Positions 26,338 through 37,031 of a DNA stretch of 64,000 nucleotides are shown here, piece after piece. The DNA is taken from positions 191,001 through 255,000 of the forward strand of contig NZ_LIRF01000006.1 of the NCBI RefSeq assembly GCF_001297705.1. The letters are read 5' to 3'. The notes beneath the pieces are model-generated. The model did not search any database. It had not been told where the DNA came from and saw only the letters and a list, made by a program, of their open reading frames with translations. How positions within the stretch are numbered: position 1 is the first letter of the stretch; every line of letters starts with the position of its first letter. A program made the translations under genes and the position numbers. The stretch is from Chryseobacterium sp. ERMR1:04 (GTDB lineage: Bacteria > Bacteroidota > Bacteroidia > Flavobacteriales > Weeksellaceae).

Positions 26338-27415
26338 ATGTCATAACACAGTCACCATCGCCATCCTGGAAATGAGGATCAAAGTCTTGGGGAAGGTTTT
26401 TAATAAACTGTTTGTGGAGCATATACCGTCTTTCCATATTTCGCTGGTGGATGCTTGGAAATATATTCATGGATTCTGCTTTTTTATTGAATTCTGTTTG
26501 ATAGCTCGTTAAATCATTCAATTTATTCTTGACAATAAAATAGCTTAAAAAGGTTATGAATTGCTCTGAATCAGAGGTTGAAAACAAATAAGAAATTTTT
26601 AAGTGGCCATCTCTTACAAATAAAAGAGCACAGGTTTCCAGAGTATTTTTATGGTCATAAATTTTTATCCAGTAATAGTTGAAGCTTTCAGCAAAGCTGG
26701 AAAATAAGTACTTCTCTTCTTTACTTTTACTTTCCAATACCCACGGATTTTCTATCGCCCAATTGAGTTCTTCAGCATTTCTATTGCTGTGAAAGGCTGA
26801 GACAAAATCAGCACTTTCATGATCTATGCTGTCAAGAATTTCAAATTTGAAACCAGGCTTTCGAATAAAAGCATTTCTTACTGAAATACATGAATTTAAT
26901 ATGAAATCTCCCCATCTAAAAATAGGCTGTAAACCTTTTGTTTTAGGCTTTTTGGAAGGAATTATCGTAGCCAGATCTGTACGGAAATAATATCTCTTAC
27001 CCACTTTAGGCTGGATATATTCAAAAGTACCCATTTTGTTATAGAGTCCTTCTGCTTCCTTCGTAAATTCGGTGAGCGCCAGATTTTCATGATATTCTTC
27101 AAACGCTTTTTGCAAAAGGGATTGAGCAATTCTTTTTCCTCGGAAATTACAGCTTACATACAAGGTACTCAACCATGCATAATTGAATACTTTTCCATCA
27201 ATAATAAAATGATCAGGGAAGCAACCAATATAACCAGCTAAATTGTCATCGTCAAATGCTAAAATAAGTAACGTTTGATCATCATTTGCCTTTGGATTAT
27301 TGATGTGAGAATATGCTCTATGCGCTGTAATAGGAAGGAAATCGTATTTCTTGAAATCTCCGGATGATACAAATTCTTCCAATTGTTTTTTATTAAATGT
27401 CTTTAAATGTATCAT
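26336..27415 (-). CDS. GNAT family N-acetyltransferase, two-domain
   Basis: A 359-residue protein. The N-terminal part (about 50-135) has a GNAT fold with motif A-like LSTLYVSCNFRGKRIAQSLL, the acetyl-CoA pyrophosphate-binding segment (R/Q-x-x-G/A form RGKRIA). The C-terminal half (about 160-359) is a further domain typical of longer acyltransferase-like proteins in this group. Its start overlaps the end of the polysaccharide deacetylase gene by 4 bp, so translation is coupled. Cell-surface or glycolipid acylation is possible from this pairing, but unproven. Confidence 0.8.
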   Translation of the reverse strand: MIHLKTFNKKQLEEFVSSGDFKKYDFLPITAHRAYSHINNPKANDDQTLLILAFDDDNLAGYIGCFPDHFIIDGKVFNYAWLSTLYVSCNFRGKRIAQSLLQKAFEEYHENLALTEFTKEAEGLYNKMGTFEYIQPKVGKRYYFRTDLATIIPSKKPKTKGLQPIFRWGDFILNSCISVRNAFIRKPGFKFEILDSIDHESADFVSAFHSNRNAEELNWAIENPWVLESKSKEEKYLFSSFAESFNYYWIKIYDHKNTLETCALLFVRDGHLKISYLFSTSDSEQFITFLSYFIVKNKLNDLTSYQTEFNKKAESMNIFPSIHQRNMERRYMLHKQFIKNLPQDFDPHFQDGDGDCVMT

Positions 27416-28410
27416 TTCCTTAGAATTTTATTTTTATTTAAAATACCTTTTAATTGATAGTAGGCAATTTCTTTTTTTAAGATTAATGCTGCATCTTCTC
27501 CTGTTTCCATCGGGATTCGTTGGATATTTTTTGAAATGCTGTCGAGTTTTATTCCTGCACTTCCAAAGGTACAGAATAGGTCTTTATTTTTAAATAATTC
27601 ATCAAAAAAAGCTTTTTCAACACCGAAATCTGTAAAAGGAAAAGCAAAACTTTCGTAGAGAAAATCATTGTTCTTTAAGTAATCAAACGTTTTGTTGGTC
27701 GTTTTTAGTTTATCACTTAATGATAATTCATTATACAAAGGATGATCCCAACTGTGAGATGAAATTCCAAATCCTTTCTGCGTTAATGATTGTAATTGAT
27801 CGAAAGTTAAATAAGGTTGTTGTTCTTTTAAGAATGAATTGATATTAATTCCAAGTGCTTCTGTAAGCCTGTCCAGAATTTCTGTCTGATGATAATTTAG
27901 CTGTAATACTTTCTGTTTAATTGCTAAATTAGAATCATTTTTAGACTTAAAAATATGATCAATTTCTGGGTTTATCTCTTTGTTTTTTTCAATTTCATTG
28001 ATAATCAAACTTGCTTTGCAACGAAACATTAAGTCTTTGTTATCAATGAAAGCAGGATTGATAAAATTAACAGCATAAATTCCTTTTCTCTCTAAAATAG
28101 GGAGAATTACATCATAAAATTCTCTGAAGCCATCATCAAAAGTAAGAAGGGCTATTTTCTTTTTAGGGTTGAAATTTCCGTTGATAAAATCTTTAAATTC
28201 TCCCCAATTCACAAACTGAAAATACTTTGATAAGTAGTCCAGATCTTGCTCAAACTGTGTTGTGTTTTTGTAGTTGATGATTTGATTGAGATGAGGTAGG
28301 TTTTCATCCGAAACACAATGATAAACGGGAATACAATAGGGGAGTGGAAATGATTTCTCGATATCATTTCCTGCAAAATGGGCTAATAAATTTATGATTT
28401 GCTCTTTCAT
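27412..28410 (-). CDS. Polysaccharide deacetylase (NodB-like, CE4) family protein
   Basis: A 332-residue protein. Motif 1 of the NodB homology domain is LLTFDDGFREFYD (catalytic/metal Asp pair), and motif 2 is SSHSWDHPLYNELS (SHSxxHP metal histidines). Together they predict a metal-dependent de-N-acetylase acting on an N-acetylglucosamine-containing polymer. No signal peptide is obvious, so location is uncertain. The gene is the first of a two-gene transcript with the GNAT protein (4-bp overlap). Confidence 0.87.
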   Translation of the reverse strand: MKEQIINLLAHFAGNDIEKSFPLPYCIPVYHCVSDENLPHLNQIINYKNTTQFEQDLDYLSKYFQFVNWGEFKDFINGNFNPKKKIALLTFDDGFREFYDVILPILERKGIYAVNFINPAFIDNKDLMFRCKASLIINEIEKNKEINPEIDHIFKSKNDSNLAIKQKVLQLNYHQTEILDRLTEALGININSFLKEQQPYLTFDQLQSLTQKGFGISSHSWDHPLYNELSLSDKLKTTNKTFDYLKNNDFLYESFAFPFTDFGVEKAFFDELFKNKDLFCTFGSAGIKLDSISKNIQRIPMETGEDAALILKKEIAYYQLKGILNKNKILRK

Positions 28411-28413
28411 ACA

Positions 28414-28463
28414 ATAAAAAAGAATCTATTTAAATTAGTATTGAAAATTTAAATAGATTCTTA
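28414..28463 (-). terminator. Intrinsic terminator of the S46 peptidase gene
   Basis: A 16- to 17-bp perfect stem (28420-28436 with 28446-28462) with a short loop, followed on the minus strand by TTTTTTATTG. It lies 20 bp past the peptidase stop and just before the deacetylase start. Confidence 0.88.
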
Positions 28464-28481
28464 AAGTTATCATTAAAAAAA

Positions 28482-30620
28482 TTACTTTATCACTTTCATT
28501 TCATCGATCAGCCATTTAGAGTCGGCATATTTATCAATAATGAAAAGAATATATTTGGTATCAACCATGATATTTCGGCTGAAACGTGGATCATAATTGA
28601 TGTCACTCATCGTTCCTTCCCACTGTCTGTCGAAATTCAGACCTACAAGGTTTCCATTAGCATCCAAAACCGGACTTCCTGAGTTTCCTCCTGTTGTATG
28701 GTTTGTTGCCGTGAATCCTACAGGAACATCGCCTGTTTTATCTTTATAGTTTCCGAAGTCTTTTTTATTGTAAAGATCGATTAGTTTTTTTGGAACATCA
28801 AACTCATAATCTCCGGGAACATATTTTTCAATAACTCCCGCCAAATGCGTTTGGAAACTATAAGAAACGGCATCTCTTGGTGTAGAACCTTTCACTTTTC
28901 CGTATGTTACACGAAGCGTAGAATTAGCATCCGGGAAGAATTTTCTGTCTTTATCCGTATCAATTTGCTGTGCCATATACGTTTTTTGTAACGCATCAAT
29001 TTTTGTCTGAAGAGATGTAAATTGAGGATCAGCTGTTTTCATATACGTATCTCTTATAGATACATACAACTGGTAAACAGGATCTTTTTTTAGATTTTTG
29101 ATCAACTTATCCTGATTAGAGAAAGCTTTCTCAATGTCTGTGCTAAGATTGGCTCCGTTCACAGCAGTTCTTCCTGTAATAATAGAATTTTTTGAAATTT
29201 CTTCTATAGCAGGGATATTCTGAGCTTCATTTTTATACTTGTCAAAACCTGCAGGTAAGAATTGCGGCGCTGTTTTATTAGCATATAAAGCCAACAGTTT
29301 TGCTGTTACTTTCGCATCCAATTCTGGGCTGTAATCTTTATAGAATGAAGTTAATTTTGTTTTAAGCTTAGTGAGTTCTTTTTCATCCATTCTGCCGGAT
29401 TCTACAGAAGAAATGTAAGTGTAATAATCACTCGCAAGTTTCAATGTTTCTGCATTTTTAATGACTTCTGTGTAGTAAGCATTATTTAAAGCAAAAGGAG
29501 ATTGGTCGTTGTATAATTTATTCAATTGGTCTAACGTTGCCTTAACTTGGGAATTTTTAGCAACCAAAGAACCTTCATACATTACTTTTTTCTCAACAGC
29601 GTTGGATTTTTTTAATCCTTCAACTTCACCGATCCATTTTTTCCAATAATTGGCAACAGAAGCAAATTTTGAAGCATATTTAATACGGGTAGCATCGTCA
29701 GCACGCATTTTTTCGTCCAATGTTTTCAATGCAACATCACGTACCGCAATTCTTGCAGGATCGATCTCTTTCATGATCTTTTCTACAGCAATCGCAGGAA
29801 GATATTCCGTTGTTTTTCCAGGGAATCCGAATACGAAAGTGAAATCATTTTCGTTTTTATCCTTGATGGAAACCGGAAGATAATGTTTTGGAGTATAAGG
29901 AACGTTGTCTTTTGAATATTCTGCAGGCTTATTGTTTTTGTCAGCATAAATTCTGAACATAGAGAAATCACCTGTGTGTCTTGGCCAAACCCAGTTATCG
30001 GTATCAGAACCGAATTTTCCGATACTTTGTGGTGGTGCGCCTACCAAACGAATGTCTTTATACGTTTCGATCGTGTAAGCGTAGTATTTATTTCCATAAT
30101 ACATTGGTTTCACAGAAATAGATTGAAAAGATTCTGTTTTTTGAGAGTTTTTGTAAACCTCAATATTGGTACTGATTTTTTTCGCTAAATCAGGCTCTGT
30201 AAGGTTGTCTGTACCTTCTAAAATTTGATTAGAAACATCTTTGATGTCTACAATAAAGTCTACAGTTACTCCCGGATTTGGAAGTTCTGTACTCATATTT
30301 TGTGCCCAAAAACCGTTCGATAGAAGGTCATTTTGTACAGTAGAATGAGCTTGGATCTGACCATATCCACAGTGGTGGTTCGTCAATAATAATCCTTTTG
30401 GAGAAATGATCTCGGCAGTACAACCTCCGTTGAACTGTACTACAGCATCTTTTATGCTTGCTTTTTGAGTGTTGAAGATGTCTTTGGCAGAGATTTTCAT
30501 TCCCAAATCTTTCATTTCCTTTTCATTAAGCTCTGTCGGTATCCACATTCCTCCGTATTGCTGTGCAAAAGCCATGGCAGCCGGCAAAAGAAATACAGAT
30601 AAAAGTATCTTTTTTGTCAT
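28482..30620 (-). CDS. S46 family dipeptidyl-peptidase, DPP11-like
   Basis: A 712-residue secreted protease from the ATG at 30620, with a signal peptide ending AFAQQ. The S46 triad regions are LLTNHHCGYG (His near 83), SDTDNWVWPRHTGDF (Asp) and TTGGNSGSPVLDANG (Ser near 649). Sixteen residues after the serine is an Arg in NFDRQWEG. In this family an Arg at that place marks DPP11 (Asp/Glu at P1), whereas a Gly marks DPP7, so the acidic-specific type is likely. It would release dipeptides from peptides in the periplasm for amino-acid nutrition. Confidence 0.88.
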   Translation of the reverse strand: MTKKILLSVFLLPAAMAFAQQYGGMWIPTELNEKEMKDLGMKISAKDIFNTQKASIKDAVVQFNGGCTAEIISPKGLLLTNHHCGYGQIQAHSTVQNDLLSNGFWAQNMSTELPNPGVTVDFIVDIKDVSNQILEGTDNLTEPDLAKKISTNIEVYKNSQKTESFQSISVKPMYYGNKYYAYTIETYKDIRLVGAPPQSIGKFGSDTDNWVWPRHTGDFSMFRIYADKNNKPAEYSKDNVPYTPKHYLPVSIKDKNENDFTFVFGFPGKTTEYLPAIAVEKIMKEIDPARIAVRDVALKTLDEKMRADDATRIKYASKFASVANYWKKWIGEVEGLKKSNAVEKKVMYEGSLVAKNSQVKATLDQLNKLYNDQSPFALNNAYYTEVIKNAETLKLASDYYTYISSVESGRMDEKELTKLKTKLTSFYKDYSPELDAKVTAKLLALYANKTAPQFLPAGFDKYKNEAQNIPAIEEISKNSIITGRTAVNGANLSTDIEKAFSNQDKLIKNLKKDPVYQLYVSIRDTYMKTADPQFTSLQTKIDALQKTYMAQQIDTDKDRKFFPDANSTLRVTYGKVKGSTPRDAVSYSFQTHLAGVIEKYVPGDYEFDVPKKLIDLYNKKDFGNYKDKTGDVPVGFTATNHTTGGNSGSPVLDANGNLVGLNFDRQWEGTMSDINYDPRFSRNIMVDTKYILFIIDKYADSKWLIDEMKVIK

Positions 30621-30843
30621 AATCAAAATTTTGCCCTAATTTACAAAGAAAAATAAAATTAGTGCTTATGAAAAGAATGAATTATGGTCGTTAACTGTTA
30701 ATTTTAAATTTCATCATGGTATTGATAATTTTTTATTACCAAATGAGAGATGATATTTGTAGGAAATAAACTAAAAAATCGGGTCGGCTTAATTTTTGTT
30801 CGTTGAATTCTATCTTATTATTAATATATTTAAATTATTCATC

Positions 30844-31308
30844 ATGACCAAATTACAAATTTCAGGGATTATAGCATTGGCATTTTTGGCTTCTTGCTCT
30901 CCAAAAGAAAAGACCAATGAAGCATCTACCAATCTCTCAACCGATTCTATCACCGTTCAGAAATCTATAGAGCCTGCGGAGGCTGCTCACAATTCACAAA
31001 ACTCGCTTGACTGGAACGGAACCTACGAAGCCGTAGTTCCTTGCGCAGACTGCCCAGGAATCAAAACTTCTCTTACATTGAATAAGGATAAAACCTTTAC
31101 GATTACGGAAGAATATATTGAAAGAAATTCAAAAAATAATGATAAAGGTACTTTTGATTGGGATGCTACAGGAAGTGTGATTACCCTTAATGGAAAAAGT
31201 GCAAAGTATAAATATAAAGTGGGTGAAAATAAACTTTCTCAATTGGATATGGATGGTAAAGAAATCGATGGACCCAATAAAGATCTCTATGTTTTCCATA
31301 AAAAATAA
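30844..31308 (+). CDS. NlpE-like copper-resistance lipoprotein
   Basis: A 154-residue protein from the ATG at 30844. The lipoprotein signal FLASC fixes the acylated Cys near residue 19. After a Ser/Thr-rich linker comes an NlpE N-terminal domain: WNGTYEAVVPCADCPGIKTS contains the CxxC and the GxY opening strand. Homologs are outer-membrane lipoproteins linked to envelope and copper stress sensing in enterobacteria; in Bacteroidota most are uncharacterised single-domain forms. The stop codon is inside the terminator stem. Divergent from the S46 gene. Confidence 0.82.
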   Translation: MTKLQISGIIALAFLASCSPKEKTNEASTNLSTDSITVQKSIEPAEAAHNSQNSLDWNGTYEAVVPCADCPGIKTSLTLNKDKTFTITEEYIERNSKNNDKGTFDWDATGSVITLNGKSAKYKYKVGENKLSQLDMDGKEIDGPNKDLYVFHKK

Positions 31309-31332
31309 AGGCAATTGGCCTTTATTTTTTTG
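31304..31332. terminator. Bidirectional intrinsic terminator
   Basis: The 9-bp stem AATAAAGGC/GCCTTTATT (31304-31312, 31318-31326) is followed by a T-run on plus and an A/T-run on the other side. It serves the convergent NlpE-like and MgtC genes. Confidence 0.85.
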
Positions 31333-31337
31333 TCTTT

Positions 31338-31982
31338 TTAAAACTGATAAGCAATTATTTTTGGATCATTCATCAGTTGCTTAATTAAAGTTTCATGACG
31401 TTTATTTTTGCCGGTGAGTCGCCAGGTTGTTGAAAGGTTTCCCAACGTATATTGCTGTCCTATCATCAGGTGTTTCAAGTTATTATTTCTGAATAACTCT
31501 TCACAGTGTCTTATCTGTTCTGAGCTTGTAACAGCGATTTTATATTCTCTTATTTTATGATTATTGTCTATAAAACCCTGTAAATATGTCAGTGAATGTA
31601 AAATAAATAATATCAATGCTGTTCCCAACAATGACAGGTAAACATATCCTGATCCTACCGCCATCCCGATAGAAGCAGTTGCCCAAATGGTTGTTGCGGT
31701 GGTAATTCCTTCAATTTTATTGTCACCTTTAAAAATAACGCCGGCACCGAGGAAACCAATTCCTGTAATGATATTGGCCGCTAAACGATCCGGATTTCCG
31801 ATACCAATTTTAATGGAAAGGACAGTGAATAAACAAGATCCAAAGCAAACCAATATAAAAGTACGCAGGCCAGCCGACTTGTTTTGATATTCCCGTTCTG
31901 CACCTATGAAAAGCCCAAGAATCACTGAAATAAATATCAGCAACAGTTCATTTTGAATAGAATGGTCCTTTAAAAAATCCAT
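31338..31982 (-). CDS. MgtC/SapB family membrane protein
   Basis: A 214-residue protein. Four to five membrane helices occupy residues 12-130, including the MgtC hallmarks GLFIGAEREYQNKSAGLRTF, GIGFLGAGVIF and TTATTIWATASIGMAVGSG. The C-terminal roughly 80 residues form a small soluble domain (REYKIAVTSSEQIRHCEELF). Family members affect Mg2+ homeostasis or growth at low Mg2+ through effects on membrane ATPases. The gene is monocistronic. Confidence 0.9.
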   Translation of the reverse strand: MDFLKDHSIQNELLLIFISVILGLFIGAEREYQNKSAGLRTFILVCFGSCLFTVLSIKIGIGNPDRLAANIITGIGFLGAGVIFKGDNKIEGITTATTIWATASIGMAVGSGYVYLSLLGTALILFILHSLTYLQGFIDNNHKIREYKIAVTSSEQIRHCEELFRNNNLKHLMIGQQYTLGNLSTTWRLTGKNKRHETLIKQLMNDPKIIAYQF

Positions 31983-32040
31983 ATTTACAATTTTAACTTC
32001 TTAAAAATAAAATTACGATAAAATTTGTATTCATAATGCA

Positions 32041-32069
32041 AAAAAGACTGCCTACAAAGACAGTCTTTA
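32041..32069 (-). terminator. Intrinsic terminator of the T9SS cargo gene
   Basis: The 8-bp stem AAAGACTG/CAGTCTTT with a 10-nt loop is followed by TTTTTT on the minus strand, 20 bp past the stop at 32090. Confidence 0.85.
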
Positions 32070-32089
32070 GTTTTGATATTGTGTTTACA

Positions 32090-34687
32090 TTAATTTTTAA
32101 TAAACTTCTGAGTCATCATTTTATCTTTTGTAGATAATTTGATGATATAGTTTCCTTTTGCAAGTTCAGAAACATTCATTGAGTTGTCTGTAACACTTAT
32201 AGTCTTTAAAACTCTTCCAGCTGCATCATAAATCTCAGCTTTTACAATTTTATCTTTTGATTGAATAGATAAAACGTCTTTTACAGGATTCGGATAAATA
32301 GTGAAAATGCTTTTGTAATTATTGATTTCTGATGTTGCTAATACATTCTGAACCGATGTTGTATATGTATTTGTAATGATTGGATGGTTATAATCAAAAT
32401 AAATATTAGCCGTATTACTAAAGCTATCACCCAAATTTAATGTAGATTTTGTCTTGATTTTAAATGAAATATATCCGTCATTATTCGCATCATCAAAAGG
32501 AAGTTGAATATTTTCAAAAATAAATTCAACCGTATTTGGATTGGTAATTCTTGTTACAAAACTATGACTTCCGTTCAATGCAATTAAACTTGATAAATCG
32601 AATTTAGAAGTATCAATAACATCTTTTACAACAATGTTTTGTGCATTTGCTGTTCCTGTATTTTCAAATCTGATTAGATAATGAACATAATCTCCAACTT
32701 TAGCCTGAGAAATTGAAGTTCCTTCCAAGCATGTTTTATCATTTGGGTCAAAAGAATTGACAACCGTTTGATGCAGAGTAAATATATTATCTAAAGGTGT
32801 TTCGTCTGTTCCTGCATTAATTTGAGTTGTAAAATGTAGAATGTCTCCACCGTTCAAAGCAGGAGTTTGCGTTGGAGTATTTAATTTAAAAGTTACCGTA
32901 ATTTCTTTTGTTTCAAAGGGTAAAAGATTGGCGAAATTCCAGTTTACAACTCCTGTTGATTGAGAGTTTGGAACAATCGTGGTGTTCAAATAATCCATTA
33001 AATTATCATTATAATTAAATGAAATTGTTCCTGATTGCGTTATTGTTCCTTTATTTTTATAAATAATTTTATATTTTGCATCAAAGCTAGGAGTTGCAGC
33101 GGTAAGAGGAATAATCACTATTTCCAAATCATTATGCGTTCCGTTGGCTGTAAGGCAGAAATTTTGTGTTAATGGACTTGTTTGTGTAGGGAAATTAGCG
33201 GTTACACTTGTTGGTGAAACATTGAAATAGGTAGGATTTTCAATAATTGGAGTTATTGTATGTGCACCTGGCTGTACAGGAGTTGAATAATTCCCGGAAT
33301 TTCCCGCAACAAAAGTCCCTGTAATGAATCCATCTGTAATATTGAACTTCTGGAAAGCTTTGTTAACATCATTATTATCACAGCCATTGTTGTTACTGTC
33401 ATATTTTATATTTCCCTGAATTGTATAAAAAGTTCCTCCAGGGGTAAAAGAACAGTACGTATTAACTACAGTATTTGTTAGATTCATTGATGAAACTGCC
33501 GAACTTAGATAAAATAATTCTTCAGGATCACAACAAATGTACTGAAGCTGTGGAACGTTATAAAAAGTGAAAAGATTAGCTCCTGTTGCGTAATTATTTC
33601 TCCCGTTTTTTGTAATTAAAACTTTAAGGTAAGGGTTATTGGAACAATCACCTAAGCCAAGGAAAGAGTTTTGACTTAAATCTACAGTAGTAAGATGATT
33701 ATTGCTGCAATCTAGTTGATAAACATATTTTATTTGATCTAATGCTAGGCTTTGTAATTGATTATTTTTCAAAAACAATCTTGTCAAATAGGTATTGTTA
33801 TTAAATGTTAAACTGTTTAAGAGGTTATTCTCCAAGTATATTGAATTAATTACACTACATGCGCTGAAATCCAAATTGGTAAGCTGATTATATGATGCCT
33901 CAAATATTTTCAACCCTGTATATGAACTAAGATTAAAATTTTGGAACAGGTTACTACCAATATTAATATTTTCTACTAAAGAAGGATTAGTTAATGATAA
34001 ATTACTTAATTTATTATTGTTTAAATTTAATTTTTTAATAGAAATATCATTAGTGAAATTGACAGCCGTAAGTACTGAATTACCTCCTATTGAAACATCT
34101 TCTAATAAATTTTGATTACTCAGATCTAAGTTTTGGATGTTAGAGTTACTTATACCAATTTTTTTAAGATTTGAGATATTTGCTAAGTTTAAATGATGTA
34201 TTGGATTATTATTAAACCTCATTTCATTAACTGAAGTGTTGATAATATTGACTGAATTTGCTCCCATAGAAGAGTCAATCAGTTCTAAGGAATTCATATT
34301 TTCAATAGTAAGATTACCATTACCAATGTTTCCTCCCGAAATTTTAATAATTTTTAAACTTGGGTAATTAGTAAAAGTTAAATTTAGATTTGTAGAATTA
34401 GGATTAAATAGTTGTAATTCTTGCAGTGCCAAAAATGCTTCTAATCCTGTAAAATTATTAATTCCACTATTAGGCATATTTAGGGTAATTCGAAAAACAG
34501 ATTGAGTTTCAGAAATTTGAATTTCTCCATCATTATTGGAATCAATATTAACAGGATTACCTAAAGAGTTATAAGCTGTTCCGTAAGCCAATAACTTCGT
34601 TTTCAAATTAGCATCCGGAATATTCACAATCTGCGCCTTAAACACAGAAAACAAAATCATAAATATGATTAAGTAGATTTTCTTCAT
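32090..34687 (-). CDS. T9SS-secreted leucine-rich-repeat protein with type A sorting domain
   Basis: An 865-residue protein with a signal peptide (LIIFMILFSVFKAQ). Residues about 60-390 are degenerate Asn-rich leucine-rich repeats (LKKLNLNNNKLSNLSLTN; LTNLDFSACSVINSIYLENN). Beta-sandwich domains follow, with DPNDKTCLEG and a DUF11/DUF7619-like segment (YLIRFENTGTANAQNIVVKD). The last 75 residues are a type A sorting domain (TIYPNPVKDVLSIQSKDK; ending GNYIIKLSTKDKMMTQKFI). It should cross the outer membrane by the type IX system and stay on the surface or be released; an adhesin role is inference. Confidence 0.92.
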   Translation of the reverse strand: MKKIYLIIFMILFSVFKAQIVNIPDANLKTKLLAYGTAYNSLGNPVNIDSNNDGEIQISETQSVFRITLNMPNSGINNFTGLEAFLALQELQLFNPNSTNLNLTFTNYPSLKIIKISGGNIGNGNLTIENMNSLELIDSSMGANSVNIINTSVNEMRFNNNPIHHLNLANISNLKKIGISNSNIQNLDLSNQNLLEDVSIGGNSVLTAVNFTNDISIKKLNLNNNKLSNLSLTNPSLVENINIGSNLFQNFNLSSYTGLKIFEASYNQLTNLDFSACSVINSIYLENNLLNSLTFNNNTYLTRLFLKNNQLQSLALDQIKYVYQLDCSNNHLTTVDLSQNSFLGLGDCSNNPYLKVLITKNGRNNYATGANLFTFYNVPQLQYICCDPEELFYLSSAVSSMNLTNTVVNTYCSFTPGGTFYTIQGNIKYDSNNNGCDNNDVNKAFQKFNITDGFITGTFVAGNSGNYSTPVQPGAHTITPIIENPTYFNVSPTSVTANFPTQTSPLTQNFCLTANGTHNDLEIVIIPLTAATPSFDAKYKIIYKNKGTITQSGTISFNYNDNLMDYLNTTIVPNSQSTGVVNWNFANLLPFETKEITVTFKLNTPTQTPALNGGDILHFTTQINAGTDETPLDNIFTLHQTVVNSFDPNDKTCLEGTSISQAKVGDYVHYLIRFENTGTANAQNIVVKDVIDTSKFDLSSLIALNGSHSFVTRITNPNTVEFIFENIQLPFDDANNDGYISFKIKTKSTLNLGDSFSNTANIYFDYNHPIITNTYTTSVQNVLATSEINNYKSIFTIYPNPVKDVLSIQSKDKIVKAEIYDAAGRVLKTISVTDNSMNVSELAKGNYIIKLSTKDKMMTQKFIKN

Positions 34688-34723
34688 GGGTTGTTATTAG
34701 TTTGTTATTTCTTTAATCAAGGG

Positions 34724-34761
34724 CAAAAATAAGCCATTCAGAATCAATCTCAATGGCTTAT
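34724..34761 (-). terminator. Intrinsic terminator of ligA, overlapping the next promoter
   Basis: The 10-bp stem ATAAGCCATT/AATGGCTTAT (34729-34738, 34752-34761) is followed on the minus strand by TTTTTG. The same bases include TATTTTTG (34731-34724), a good -7 element for the T9SS gene starting at 34687. Confidence 0.8.
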
Positions 34762-34783
34762 GTAAAGTTTTATGTTAAATCTA

Positions 34784-36823
<2,040 letters not shown>

Positions 36824-37005
36824 CTAATTGCATTTAAAAAAATAAGACAATTAAATATGGTGAGAAAGTTAATATCGCGTAACATATTCCAACGGATTGA
36901 TTAGGTATAGGATAAAATACATGTTTAAACTTAGTTAACATAATGTTCTAATTTAATTACAAAAATGTTAAAATTCTGTTAAACACTAAGCCCCTAAAGT
37001 CAAGG

Positions 37006-37013
37006 TAGCTTTG
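37006..37013 (+). promoter_or_regulatory. TAnnTTTG -7 element before the Oar-like receptor gene
   Basis: TAGCTTTG, 19 bp upstream of the ATG at 37032, matches the Bacteroidota -7 consensus. A -33 element is not clear. Confidence 0.45.
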
Positions 37014-37031
37014 CACAGCTAATTTGAAGAT

